The translations under genes were made by a program, and so were the position numbers. Positions 8,901-16,108 of a stretch of DNA of 38,098 bases are shown in pieces; the stretch's first letter is position 1; each line of letters opens with the position of its first letter. This stretch comes from JAWLDV01 sp046537975 (GTDB lineage Bacteria > Desulfobacterota > Desulfobulbia > Desulfobulbales > SURF-16): NCBI GenBank assembly GCA_046537975.1, contig JBKHJR010000020.1, forward strand, positions 1-38,098, written 5' to 3'. The notes under the pieces were generated by a model. The model searched no databases. It saw only the letters and a program-made list of their open reading frames with translations, and was not told where the DNA came from.

Positions 8901-10878
8901 CTGGGTCAGAGGCTCTGACAACAATACGATGCGCAGCCGGCGGACGGTAAAATATTTTCCGGGAGAAGACCCGCATGAGCGAGAAATAACCTGGCGGCTG
9001 GGAGATGTGGTCCACTCCACCCCCAGCGCGGTAAGCCGTCCTGCTGAGGGCTTTCATTTCCTCTACAAGGATTCAACCTATGCCGAATTCGTCAGGAAAT
9101 ACCGGGACAGACGCCATGTCATCTACTTCGGAGGCAACGACGGGATGCTCCACGCCGTAAACGGCGGTTTCTATAACGGCAGGCATACCAAATTCTGCCT
9201 GACCCCCGACCGCACCGCTGACGGGGACTGTGCCAATGAGGCGGGTGCCATGGAGCTGGGGGCGGAGATGTGGGCTTACGTCCCCTATAACCTTATCCCC
9301 CATCTTAAGTGCCTGACCGAAGAAGACTACGACCACAAGTACTTTGTGGACATGAAACCCCGGGTCTTTGATGCCCGGATTTTTGAAGACGATGAAACCC
9401 ATCCCAACGGCTGGGGGACCCTGCTGGTGGGCGGCATGGGTTTCGGCGGCTCAATGGTGGAGGCCACTGAATTAAACGACGACATTGATATCAGAGAATT
9501 CAGGTCCGCCTATTTTTTCCTGGATATCACCGACCCGGAAACACCTCCCCGGCTTCTGGGAGAGACCACCTTCACCATAGACTCGGACGAGCTTAATCTG
9601 GGCTATACTGTGGCTGCCCCTGCTATCATCTCCATGAGAACCGATTCCGGTAACCAGAAATGGTATCTGGTAATGGGGTCCGGCCCCACTGAAATCAACG
9701 GCGAAAGCAACCAGAAAGCCAGGCTGGCTGTTCTGCCTCTGGACAGTCTGACTGATACTTCAACGGACGAAGATCATCCTGCCGGTTCCTCCCCCAAGAA
9801 GACCCTGCGCATACCTGATCAGCAGCCGGGGACGAACGGCACCCAGGCCGGGACTTTTCCCCTGCCTGCCGAGCAAAGCTTCATCCCGTCTCTGACCTCA
9901 GTAGACTTCGAACTGGAGCGGGAGTACAAGACCGACGCCGTCTATTTCGGCACCGTGGAAGGCAATTCCACTTCAGGATGGGAGGGCGGCCTCTACCGCC
10001 TGGTAAGCCGCAATATAATCGACGGCGCGGAGCAGACGACCACTCCTGCTGACTGGTTCGGCCTCTCTCCGACCCAGGAAATCAATAACACCGATTACCT
10101 GAGTCCCTTAATTGATCCGGGCCAGCCGATAACAGCTCCGGTGGCCATAGGCACAGATGATACCAATTACTGGATCTATTTCGGCACCGGCCGCTTTTAT
10201 AACGGGGCTGACAAAAGCGATTCCGACCAGCAGGCTTTTTACGGAATCAAGGAGCCCATGGTCGACGGCAATTTTACCTGGGAAACAGTGGAAAAAGGCT
10301 ACACTTCCACCACTCCGGGAGACCGGGGCCTGACCAAAGTGGACCAGATAGAGGTCATCGAGAATACCGGCGATCTACAATGTGCAAACGGCACAGATGC
10401 CTGCCTTCCGGAAGCAGATGGCAACAAGGTAACAACTTTTGACGGCTTAAGAAATTACATTGCCTATGGCGATTATTCAGATGGCTGGTATAGAAATTTC
10501 CAGGCCGACCGGGAAAGAAATCTGGGGCAGGCCACCCTGCTGGGAGGACTGCTGACCTTCACCACTTATCAGCCTTATGATGAAATGTGCCGGGCCCGGG
10601 GTATCTCCAGCCTCTACGGAGTCCACTACCAGACCGGTACCGCCTGGTATGAAAATATCTTCCAGGAAGATCTTTCGGATGATACCGTCCGGGAAAAAAT
10701 AGAACTGGGTATGGGGCTCTCCCTTACCCCCAACCTCCATGTCAGTGAAAGCAAAGAGGGACCGACGGCAATGGTCCAGACCAGTACCGGAGAAATCAAG
10801 GAAGTGACCCAGGAAACCCAGCCCATCAAGAATTTCAAGAGCGGCAGGGCCTCCTGGAAAGAGGTGGGTGATGACTAA
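5926..10878 (+). CDS. pilY1: PilY1-like pilus tip/assembly protein
   Basis: 1650 residues, larger than the roughly 1150 of Pseudomonas PilY1. A signal peptide covers about residues 1-32 (hydrophobic core then IFAAA). Next comes a von Willebrand A-like start, PNLLLMIDNSASM, with the metal-site DxSxS at 58-62. The middle is rich in Asp and Cys. LGDVVHSTPSAV near residue 1024 and FGGNDGMLHAVNGG near 1068 mark the C-terminal PilY1 beta-propeller. Asp-rich loops such as DLDNDGIVDQTDE (about 934) and DPDGDGDPDNDED (about 380) resemble calcium sites; PilY1 is known to use calcium to control pilus retraction and adhesion. An AAGGAA ribosome binding site precedes the ATG. It is the last gene of the operon, in the usual place after the minor pilins. 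Confidence 0.93.
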   Translation: MTGRSNVRGLVIKGTLFLILCGILLPGQIFAAACTGGVAEPPFLSYGQVDPNLLLMIDNSASMYDMAYLEDAAYCYDDNYTSTDTYAGYFEQDTYYQYNTSNEKFDETEDSTSAYDLCDEAAKDNDIDSYYSHYNDACISVDSGTGSFMLFAARGNFLNWASSSKFDIEKEVLTGGKYDDNNTLIMENRGCANRRFLKEIELQDGYYLNLAVRPPDESEMTSGSDNTTRIEIFPVTTTGFDAEPCQDAVEGLQDENVSQGTIKGDIDSCLDYSDSETNDPVSDRLASFNHSLQNCWYSAQHGEWPSGAGSVESIMNDCEKIYKAGGLPPTITPDNPSYVCYGIYDANTTHTEREGYVGRCWEPAIAPEGCDPVSCTDPDGDGDPDNDEDILPQSEDSPYHEPFCGDDGFVYYCDGNFNENQGTCTGNPGAFRMKVIEEEEGDCDGDFTEAQWTDDNETGDPENCVEQGLMDYCAMLEVPKVVDPSDLASQSGEFWNLPAVLIDSGVLAQIGEPIAVMQGRIARDSPPSGLLQEVSNDIRLGAMTFNDYGAASECEDNYAIPCTSGGKDGGRIIAEIADSNATIDDSNTIHIDHLIDSINDIKALSWTPLAEAMYNAIGYYGQNTGRRINDTDFSATDDPVKYWCQNNNILILTEGASTADLHQDLQDFVSIDGQNDGGDDDNASCGSLSGSTFLDDLSYFAQESNASELYTNPTLEEMDKRNIKTYATTTGSLRITGDDECSPDILMENTAVNGGTPLFRSEDPEDLEENLRRVLSQITTKATSGSAASVISSSRSGEGALYQAIFWPSKEPESTSSDLGSISWVGDVHGLFVNEKGEIYEDTDGDRALTDNDSRVVLYFDEAAQATRACYDYHGEGNCTDARPLHEINYLWSAAEWLGKVANDNFGEFSDEIYYNRDPFISDYRQRYIFTWNDLDNDGIVDQTDEVIPFVDRNSGGPKDWGNSTHTVSGFRGDVIHDFGVSNSTRVNEIVRWVRGSDNNTMRSRRTVKYFPGEDPHEREITWRLGDVVHSTPSAVSRPAEGFHFLYKDSTYAEFVRKYRDRRHVIYFGGNDGMLHAVNGGFYNGRHTKFCLTPDRTADGDCANEAGAMELGAEMWAYVPYNLIPHLKCLTEEDYDHKYFVDMKPRVFDARIFEDDETHPNGWGTLLVGGMGFGGSMVEATELNDDIDIREFRSAYFFLDITDPETPPRLLGETTFTIDSDELNLGYTVAAPAIISMRTDSGNQKWYLVMGSGPTEINGESNQKARLAVLPLDSLTDTSTDEDHPAGSSPKKTLRIPDQQPGTNGTQAGTFPLPAEQSFIPSLTSVDFELEREYKTDAVYFGTVEGNSTSGWEGGLYRLVSRNIIDGAEQTTTPADWFGLSPTQEINNTDYLSPLIDPGQPITAPVAIGTDDTNYWIYFGTGRFYNGADKSDSDQQAFYGIKEPMVDGNFTWETVEKGYTSTTPGDRGLTKVDQIEVIENTGDLQCANGTDACLPEADGNKVTTFDGLRNYIAYGDYSDGWYRNFQADRERNLGQATLLGGLLTFTTYQPYDEMCRARGISSLYGVHYQTGTAWYENIFQEDLSDDTVREKIELGMGLSLTPNLHVSESKEGPTAMVQTSTGEIKEVTQETQPIKNFKSGRASWKEVGDD

Positions 10879-10926
10879 GTCTTGCCTTAAACGGTGCTCT
10901 CCTTCAGCTTCCGGACTGCTTAACTG

Positions 10927-10979
10927 TAACAATTGCCGATTCTTTTCCCTCACAGCGGAATAAGAATTGGCAATTGTTA
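10927..10979 (+). terminator. Long hairpin after pilY1, probable terminator
   Basis: TAACAATTGCCGATTCTT (10927-10944) pairs with AAGAATTGGCAATTGTTA (10962-10979), 18 pairs including one G-U. A further TTCC/GGAA stem lies inside, leaving an 8-nt loop. The downstream sequence is pyrimidine-rich (TTACCTCTCCTTTCT) but not a pure T-run. It lies 49 bp after the pilY1 stop and before the helicase gene. Confidence 0.6.
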
Positions 10980-11048
10980 TTACCTCTCCTTTCTGTTATA
11001 GTCAGAGTTTGTTCAGAGACAACCTCAGCCACCCAACTGTAACAATCC

Positions 11049-12503
11049 ATGACCGACAGAACTCCAAAAAACAATAATAACGGCTTTTACATCCAGAAAG
11101 GTCCCATATTCGGCCTCGATATCCTCAAAACACAGGGCCCCGGCGAGGCTGAAAAACCCCGCGAACCGAAGAAAAACTGCAAGACCGGGAAGGCCGTGGA
11201 ACCTGAAAAATCCCTGATACCTGAACAGCCCTGGAATCAGGAAGACTTTCAGGTTGCCCCTTCTGAAGGCAAAGTGCGTTTCCACGACCATGACCTGCCT
11301 GATCCGGTGATGCGGGGTATTCATGAAGCCGGTTTTGAGTACTGCACCCCCATCCAGGCCGAAATACTCAAACATACCCTGAGCGGTAATGACGCCACCG
11401 GCCGGGCCCAGACCGGGACCGGCAAGACCGCCGCCTTCCTGATCACCATTTTCAGCCGTCTGCTCAGCCAGACTAAAGAGACCGATAACGCCGCTCCCCG
11501 TTCCCTGATAATCGCCCCGACCAGGGAACTGGTCATGCAGATTGCCAGGGATGCCCGGCAAATGGGAAAACATACAGGTCTCAATATTGAAATGGTATAC
11601 GGGGGCACAGACTATCAGAAACAGAAGGAAAGAATAAAAGACAGCCGTGTTGATATCTTGGTTGCCACCCCGGGCAGACTTCTTGACAGTAAACGCCGTC
11701 AGGACATCGATCTGAGCCAGGTGGAAATCTTTATCATTGACGAGGCTGACCGGATGCTGGATATGGGCTTTATCCCTGATGTCCGCCAGATCGTCTACAG
11801 CCTGCCCGGCAAGACCAAAAGGCAGACCCTTTTATTCAGCGCCACTCTCACGGAAGAGGTTAATAGCCTCTCTTCACAATGGACCAGTCAGCCGGCTGTA
11901 GTGGAAATAGAACCTGAGCAGGTAACCGGGGACTCAGTCCAGGAAGTAATTTATCTGGCAACTTCTTCAGAGAAATTTACCCTGATCTACAATATCCTGC
12001 AGCAGGAAGATATGGACAGGGTTCTCATCTTCTGCAACCGCAAGGACAACACCAACAGGCTGGCCCAGCGACTGCGCGGACACAATATAACCTGTGCTGT
12101 TCTCTCCGGTGATGTTCCCCAGGACAAACGGCAGAAGACCCTGGAAAACTTTAAGAACGGCAGAATCAAGGTCCTGGTCGCCACGGATGTAGCAGGCCGG
12201 GGCATTCATGTAGAAGGAATAAGCCATGTTATAAACTACAACCTGCCCTATGAACCGGAGGACTATGTCCACCGTATCGGCAGAACCGGCAGGGCCGGCG
12301 AAACCGGGATCTCCATAAGTTTTGCCAGCGAGGATGAGGCCTTCTATATTCCTGATATTGAAGAATATATAGGTCACAAACTAAACTGCGTCTATCCTGA
12401 AAAGGAACTGCTCGGCCCCCCGCCGGAATCCGGTGCAAGAAACTTTGGAAAAAAAGTGAACCGAAGGGCGGGAAGTAATCGTAAGGAGATAAAGCGGAAT
12501 TGA
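11049..12503 (+). CDS. DEAD-box ATP-dependent RNA helicase (RhlB/RhlE type)
   Basis: 484 residues with the full motif set of the family: Q motif region (GFEYCTPIQAEIL), motif I AQTGTGKTAAF (near 118), PTREL, TPGRLLD, the DEAD box itself (231-234), SAT, then the second RecA domain with LIFCNRK, VATDVAGRGIHV and HRIGRTGRAG (near 407). It unwinds short RNA duplexes using ATP, in ribosome assembly or mRNA turnover. The 'AQTGTGKT-AFL' context and overall size are closest to RhlB. About 80 N-terminal residues are low-complexity and charged; the C-terminus is short and basic. No clear ribosome binding site precedes ATG 11049. The end overlaps the start of the next gene by 4 bp. Confidence 0.95.
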   Translation: MTDRTPKNNNNGFYIQKGPIFGLDILKTQGPGEAEKPREPKKNCKTGKAVEPEKSLIPEQPWNQEDFQVAPSEGKVRFHDHDLPDPVMRGIHEAGFEYCTPIQAEILKHTLSGNDATGRAQTGTGKTAAFLITIFSRLLSQTKETDNAAPRSLIIAPTRELVMQIARDARQMGKHTGLNIEMVYGGTDYQKQKERIKDSRVDILVATPGRLLDSKRRQDIDLSQVEIFIIDEADRMLDMGFIPDVRQIVYSLPGKTKRQTLLFSATLTEEVNSLSSQWTSQPAVVEIEPEQVTGDSVQEVIYLATSSEKFTLIYNILQQEDMDRVLIFCNRKDNTNRLAQRLRGHNITCAVLSGDVPQDKRQKTLENFKNGRIKVLVATDVAGRGIHVEGISHVINYNLPYEPEDYVHRIGRTGRAGETGISISFASEDEAFYIPDIEEYIGHKLNCVYPEKELLGPPPESGARNFGKKVNRRAGSNRKEIKRN

Positions 12504-13087
12504 TTTATAAAAACTTTGAGGAGCTATTAGAGGAGTCAACCAGAATCCACGGCCATATCTGCGCCGGACAGGTAATCGGAGTGCGAATGGCCATGGTGGG
12601 TCTCAAAGAGATAGGCATAAGTGACCCCAAAGGTAGTGAACGTAAAAGCCTTTATATCCTGGTGGAAATAGACCGCTGCGCCACTGATGCCATTCAGAGT
12701 GTTACCGGCTGCACTCTGGGCAAACGCTCCCTGAAATGGCTGGATTACGGAATAATGGCTGCCACCTTTGTCAATCTCGCCAGCGGCAAGGCAGTACGAA
12801 TTACCTGTCTGGAGGAAGCCAGGGAGAAGGCCGAGAGCTATGCCCCTGGAATTGAGGACAAATACAAGAAACAGCTTGAGGCCTACCGGGTCATGCCGGA
12901 AGAGGAACTTTTCAGGTTTGAAAACGTCCGGATAGAAATTCCGGAATGCGACATGCCCGGCCGCCCCCTCAAAAGGGTCCAATGTGAAGAATGCGGCGAC
13001 TGGGTGCAGGACTGCCGTGAAATCAACAGGGAAGGCAGAACCTTTTGCAAAAGCTGTGCTTATGGCCGATACTATACAGCTGTTTAG
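12500..13087 (+). CDS. FmdE-family protein with C-terminal zinc-finger-like domain
   Basis: 195 residues. It carries the FmdE-family signature: RIHGHICAGQVIG (His17, His19, Cys21) and DRCATDAIQSVTGCTLGKRSL (near 60). A C-terminal zinc-ribbon-like module has two Cys pairs, CEEC and CKSC. The family is named after a gene of the formylmethanofuran dehydrogenase operon of methanogens. In bacteria it is often found near molybdenum enzymes or cofactor genes, but its reaction is not established. The start codon is TTG within TTGA, overlapping the helicase stop by 4 bp, with AAGGAGAT about 9 nt upstream. That argues for coupled translation. The MoeA-like gene 91 bp downstream fits a molybdopterin or metal link. 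The stop codon lies inside a short direct repeat. Confidence 0.85.
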   Translation: MIYKNFEELLEESTRIHGHICAGQVIGVRMAMVGLKEIGISDPKGSERKSLYILVEIDRCATDAIQSVTGCTLGKRSLKWLDYGIMAATFVNLASGKAVRITCLEEAREKAESYAPGIEDKYKKQLEAYRVMPEEELFRFENVRIEIPECDMPGRPLKRVQCEECGDWVQDCREINREGRTFCKSCAYGRYYTAV

Positions 13088-13102
13088 CGTTTAGCTGTTT
13101 AG
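13078..13102 (+). repeat. Direct repeat over the FmdE-family stop codon
   Basis: AGCTGTTTAG occurs at 13078-13087, covering the last codons and stop, and again at 13093-13102. The gap sequence also contains GTTTAG, so the stretch looks like degenerate short-unit repetition (CTGTTTA, GCGTTTA, GCTGTTTA). An inverted pair TTCAGG/CCTGAA follows directly at about 13107-13129. Confidence 0.6.
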
Positions 13103-13140
13103 GAATTCAGGTACCTTATATTCCTGAAAGACTTTTTGCC

Positions 13141-13161
13141 CCTTTAACCTTGGACCTTGAA
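13141..13161 (-). repeat. Three tandem heptamers (TTCAAGG type)
   Basis: On the plus strand the units are CCTTTAA, CCTTGGA and CCTTGAA. Read on the minus strand they are TTCAAGG, TCCAAGG and TTAAAGG. Two of the units are identical to units in the array at 18088, in the opposite orientation. It sits in the short gap before the MoeA-like gene. Confidence 0.7.
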
Positions 13162-13178
13162 GCCAACATCCTAATAAC

Positions 13179-14228
13179 ATGAAGAAACAGAGCATCCCCC
13201 TGGATCAGGCAGTAGGCATGGTCCTGCCCCACGACATCACGGAGATAAGCCTGGAGTCGGAAGACGGCAGGAGCAAATCCTGCAAGGGCCCGGTCTTCAG
13301 GAAAGGACATATAATCAGGCAGGAAGACCTGGGACATCTGCGCCGGCTGGGCAAGGAACACATCTATGTCCTGAGCATGGATGAAGACGAGATCCACGAA
13401 GATGAGGCTGCCCGCCTTCTGGCCGATTCCCTTGCCGGCCCCGGGGTTGTCTGGTCCGGCCGGCCCTCGGAAGGTAAACTGAACCTCCTCGCCGAACATG
13501 ACGGCCTCCTCAAAATCGACACAGGGGCCCTTTACCGTTTTAACCTGCTGGGTGAAGTAATGTGCGCCACCCTTCATAACAATATCCCGGTCAAGAAAAA
13601 GACCGAGGTGGGAGCAACCCGTCTCATTCCGCTGGTGGGAAAACGAGATGTTGTGGAAAATGCCTGCGACACAGCCAGGAAATCCGGAGGTATTCTCAGG
13701 GTCAGCAAAATACCTGCGACCAGGGCCGGCATTGTAATTACCGGTAACGAAGTCTATTACGGCAGAGTCAAAGACAAGTTCGAGCCGATTTTAAAAAAGA
13801 AACTGGCAGACCTCGATTCAAGGGTTATAGAGACCCGTTTTGCTCCGGATGACGAGGAGATCATCGCCGGTGAGATCAAAACATGCATAAAGCGGGGAGC
13901 CGATGTTGTTGTCACCAGCGGCGGCATGTCCGTTGATCCGGATGACAGGACCCGGGCCGGGATAAGCCGGGCCGGAGCGGTTGATGCAGTATACGGTACT
14001 CCGGTCCTGCCGGGAGCCATGTTTCTTGTTGCCAGAATAGGCAGCATCCCTGTTCTGGGCCTGCCTGCCTGCGGCATGTTCCACGGCACAACTGTTTTCG
14101 ATCTCATCCTGCCCCGGGTGCTCAGCGGCGAAAAAATAAGCCGGGAAGACATAGCTGCCCTGGGTCATGGAGGGCTGTGCCGGCAATGTGAAAAATGTAC
14201 TTATCCGGTCTGCAGTTTCGGAAAATAG
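13179..14228 (+). CDS. MoeA/MogA-like molybdopterin-binding protein
   Basis: 349 residues. A MoCF-biosynthesis (MPT-binding) domain occupies roughly residues 180-325: AGIVITGNEVYYGRVKD, then VVVTSGGMSVDPDDRT, then GTPVLPGAMF and GLPACGMFHGT. The N-terminal 170 residues correspond to the MoeA-like region that precedes the domain in this subfamily, but the protein is shorter than true MoeA. A C-terminal Cys cluster, CRQCEKCTYPVC, could bind a metal. Binding of molybdopterin is inferred from the domain. Whether it inserts molybdenum or tungsten, senses the cofactor or does something else is not known. It follows the FmdE-family gene, which supports a shared molybdenum or tungsten role. A heptamer repeat lies just upstream. 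Confidence 0.85.
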   Translation: MKKQSIPLDQAVGMVLPHDITEISLESEDGRSKSCKGPVFRKGHIIRQEDLGHLRRLGKEHIYVLSMDEDEIHEDEAARLLADSLAGPGVVWSGRPSEGKLNLLAEHDGLLKIDTGALYRFNLLGEVMCATLHNNIPVKKKTEVGATRLIPLVGKRDVVENACDTARKSGGILRVSKIPATRAGIVITGNEVYYGRVKDKFEPILKKKLADLDSRVIETRFAPDDEEIIAGEIKTCIKRGADVVVTSGGMSVDPDDRTRAGISRAGAVDAVYGTPVLPGAMFLVARIGSIPVLGLPACGMFHGTTVFDLILPRVLSGEKISREDIAALGHGGLCRQCEKCTYPVCSFGK

Positions 14229-14266
14229 ATTAGTGAGCTGCTGAAGCGTTATAGAGTGATTAAAAG

Positions 14267-15364
14267 CTATTCATTACCAAGTACCATCCAGGAATGCTGG
14301 GCCTGCCTGCCCCCGTTTTTCTCCCTGCCACTGACAGTTACCCTGGATACCCTGTTTTTCAATAACATCTCGTTATCAATATAGACCAAGTCCCCTTCCC
14401 TGGTAGCCCGGCGCCAACCCAGGCCGCTGACATAAACCCCCAGAGTTCCGGGGGCGTAACGTTCCGGGTAAAGAAGTTCGGCCCCGAAGCGTTCAACAAC
14501 CCGGGGCTGTTCCGGTTCAGGAGACGGGATCCTGGTCTTGACCGGCAGATCAACTCTTTCCACAACTTTCCGGAAGTGTTCCATGCTGGACCATTCATCC
14601 CCGAGGATGGCATCCCGGGGGATAAGATAAGGAGAAGTATCCCGGCTGACAGAGCCCGAATCCTGGGTCATAATCGCCCTGTAACCGGAAGAACGCGCTT
14701 CCTCCAGAACAATGGAATGATACTCGCCATAGGGGATAGCCAGATACTCAGGCCTCTCTCCCAGTCTGGCCTCCATGATATCAGCTCCTTTTTCAAGATC
14801 CTTGCTGATCCAGTTCCTGTACTCTTCTTCATCCATTCCCTCAGGACGATCAATCAGGCGGGGGTGGGACCAGCTGTGATTCTGAAAAGAGACGCCATCC
14901 TCCTTCATCTCCTTTACCTCCTCCCAGGTCAGGATATTGCTATACTCCTGCTCCGTGGCCCTGACATAGATAAAGACTGTAAAGGGATAACCGTAGGATT
15001 TAAGAACAGGCCAGGCTTCGGTCTAAGTACTCCTGTAGCCGTCATCAATCGTAATAACCACCGACTTTTCCGGAAGTTTCTCCCCCTGGTGCAGACTTTT
15101 TACCAGCCTGGAAAGAGGGATCACCTTATAGTCATTAGCCTTGAGCCAGGCCATCTGCTGCTTGAACTTCTCCACACTGACATTGGTGGTCGGATACTTG
15201 TCTTCCCCGAAACGATGGTAAATCAAAACAGTTGTTCCGGTACCGGGGGACTCTTCGGCCCAGCCCCGGGGTACCTGGAAAGAGAATAACAATATTAACT
15301 GGCTACAGGCCGCCAGTAATATCGCCAGGTATTTAATGTTCTCCGCTTTTTTCTTGTTAAACAT
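14267..15364 (-). pseudogene. Polysaccharide deacetylase interrupted by an in-frame TAG
   Basis: Carbohydrate esterase family 4 (NodB-type) deacetylase, about 365 codons. The first part has a signal peptide (from ATG 15364), the TVLIYHRF motif and the catalytic TIDDGYRST, ending in TAG at 15023-15025. The same frame then continues without any other lesion through 'TEAWPVLKSYGYPFTVFIYV', the metal-binding NHSWSHP motif and PYGEY. A C-terminal extension of about 90 residues ends at 14267. One base change (TAC or TAT to TAG) would restore a Tyr. The downstream half alone lacks the catalytic Asp pair. Options are a recent nonsense mutation, a sequence error, or readthrough. An upstream in-frame start at 15439 is unlikely because that stretch is heptamer repeat. 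Confidence 0.85.
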
Positions 15365-15390
15365 TGCAACAGCCTTTACTTTAAATTTTG

Positions 15391-15446
15391 TGAGTTGAAT
15401 GTTGTAACTTATAGACCTTATATTGTATGTTGTATGCAACTGCCAT
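15391..15446 (+). repeat. Degenerate heptamer array upstream of the deacetylase
   Basis: Phased in sevens the plus strand reads TGAGTTG, AATGTTG, TAACTTA, TAGACCT, TATATTG, TATGTTG, TATGCAA. The last three are the clearest repeats. The array lies between the deacetylase start and the divergent cyclophilin gene. Read on the minus strand it is open and creates a false N-terminal extension of the deacetylase. Confidence 0.55.
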
Positions 15447-15520
15447 TATCTTAAAAAAAATGAATTCCTTACTTCAAGCAGTTAAAAAAACTGAATCGTA
15501 AGAGAGGAGGAGATTTAAAC

Positions 15521-16108
15521 ATGCAAGTACGTCCACTTATCATAGCCCTGACCCTGCTGCTTTCCTTTTCCTCCTCCGCTTCAATCGCTGAACAGGAGGG
15601 GCAAATGGATAAAAACGTTATCATGGAGACCAGCGAGGGCAGAATAGTCATTGATCTGTTTGAAGACAAGGCACCCCTTACCACCGACAACTTCCGGCAG
15701 TATGTCGAGGACGGCTTTTATAACGGCCTTATTTTCCACCGGGTGATTCCGGGTTTCGTCATCCAGGGCGGCAGTTTTGAACCGGGCATGAAAAAAAGGA
15801 CGCCCCGGGACCCCATAAAAAACGAGGCGGACAACGGCCTGAAAAACAAGCGGGGGACCCTTTCCATGGCCCGGACCGGGGAAATTGACAGTGCCACCAG
15901 CCAGTTCTTTATCAATCTCCAGGATAACGCCAGCCTCGATCACCGCGGCCGTTCCCCCCGGGCTTACGGCTATGCTGTTTTCGGCCGGGTCACAGAAGGC
16001 ATGGATGTGGTGGATGCCATCGCCTCTGTCCCGACCGGCCGGGCCGGTCGGCACCGCGACGTCCCCCGGGAGGATGTGGTTATCAAAAAGGCCTACCTGG
16101 CTGATTAA
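15521..16108 (+). CDS. Exported cyclophilin-type peptidyl-prolyl isomerase
   Basis: 195 residues. An N-terminal signal peptide (hydrophobic run to about residue 22, ending ASIA) points to a periplasmic enzyme. The cyclophilin fold follows: FHRVIPGFVIQGG, then TLSMART, SQFFINL and YAVFGRV, which include the active-site Arg and the FFI hydrophobic pocket. It catalyses cis-trans isomerisation of prolyl bonds in envelope proteins. Length and motifs match the PpiA/PpiB-type bacterial cyclophilins. A strong ribosome binding site (GAGGAGG) precedes the ATG. Its stop codon overlaps the convergent parC stop: both use the shared TTAA at 16105-16108. Confidence 0.94.
   Translation: MQVRPLIIALTLLLSFSSSASIAEQEGQMDKNVIMETSEGRIVIDLFEDKAPLTTDNFRQYVEDGFYNGLIFHRVIPGFVIQGGSFEPGMKKRTPRDPIKNEADNGLKNKRGTLSMARTGEIDSATSQFFINLQDNASLDHRGRSPRAYGYAVFGRVTEGMDVVDAIASVPTGRAGRHRDVPREDVVIKKAYLAD

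Noticed and set aside
15365..15439. 25-residue N-terminal extension of the deacetylase
   Set aside because: Most of it is the degenerate heptamer repeat read through; the signal peptide begins at ATG 15364 with AAAGG upstream.
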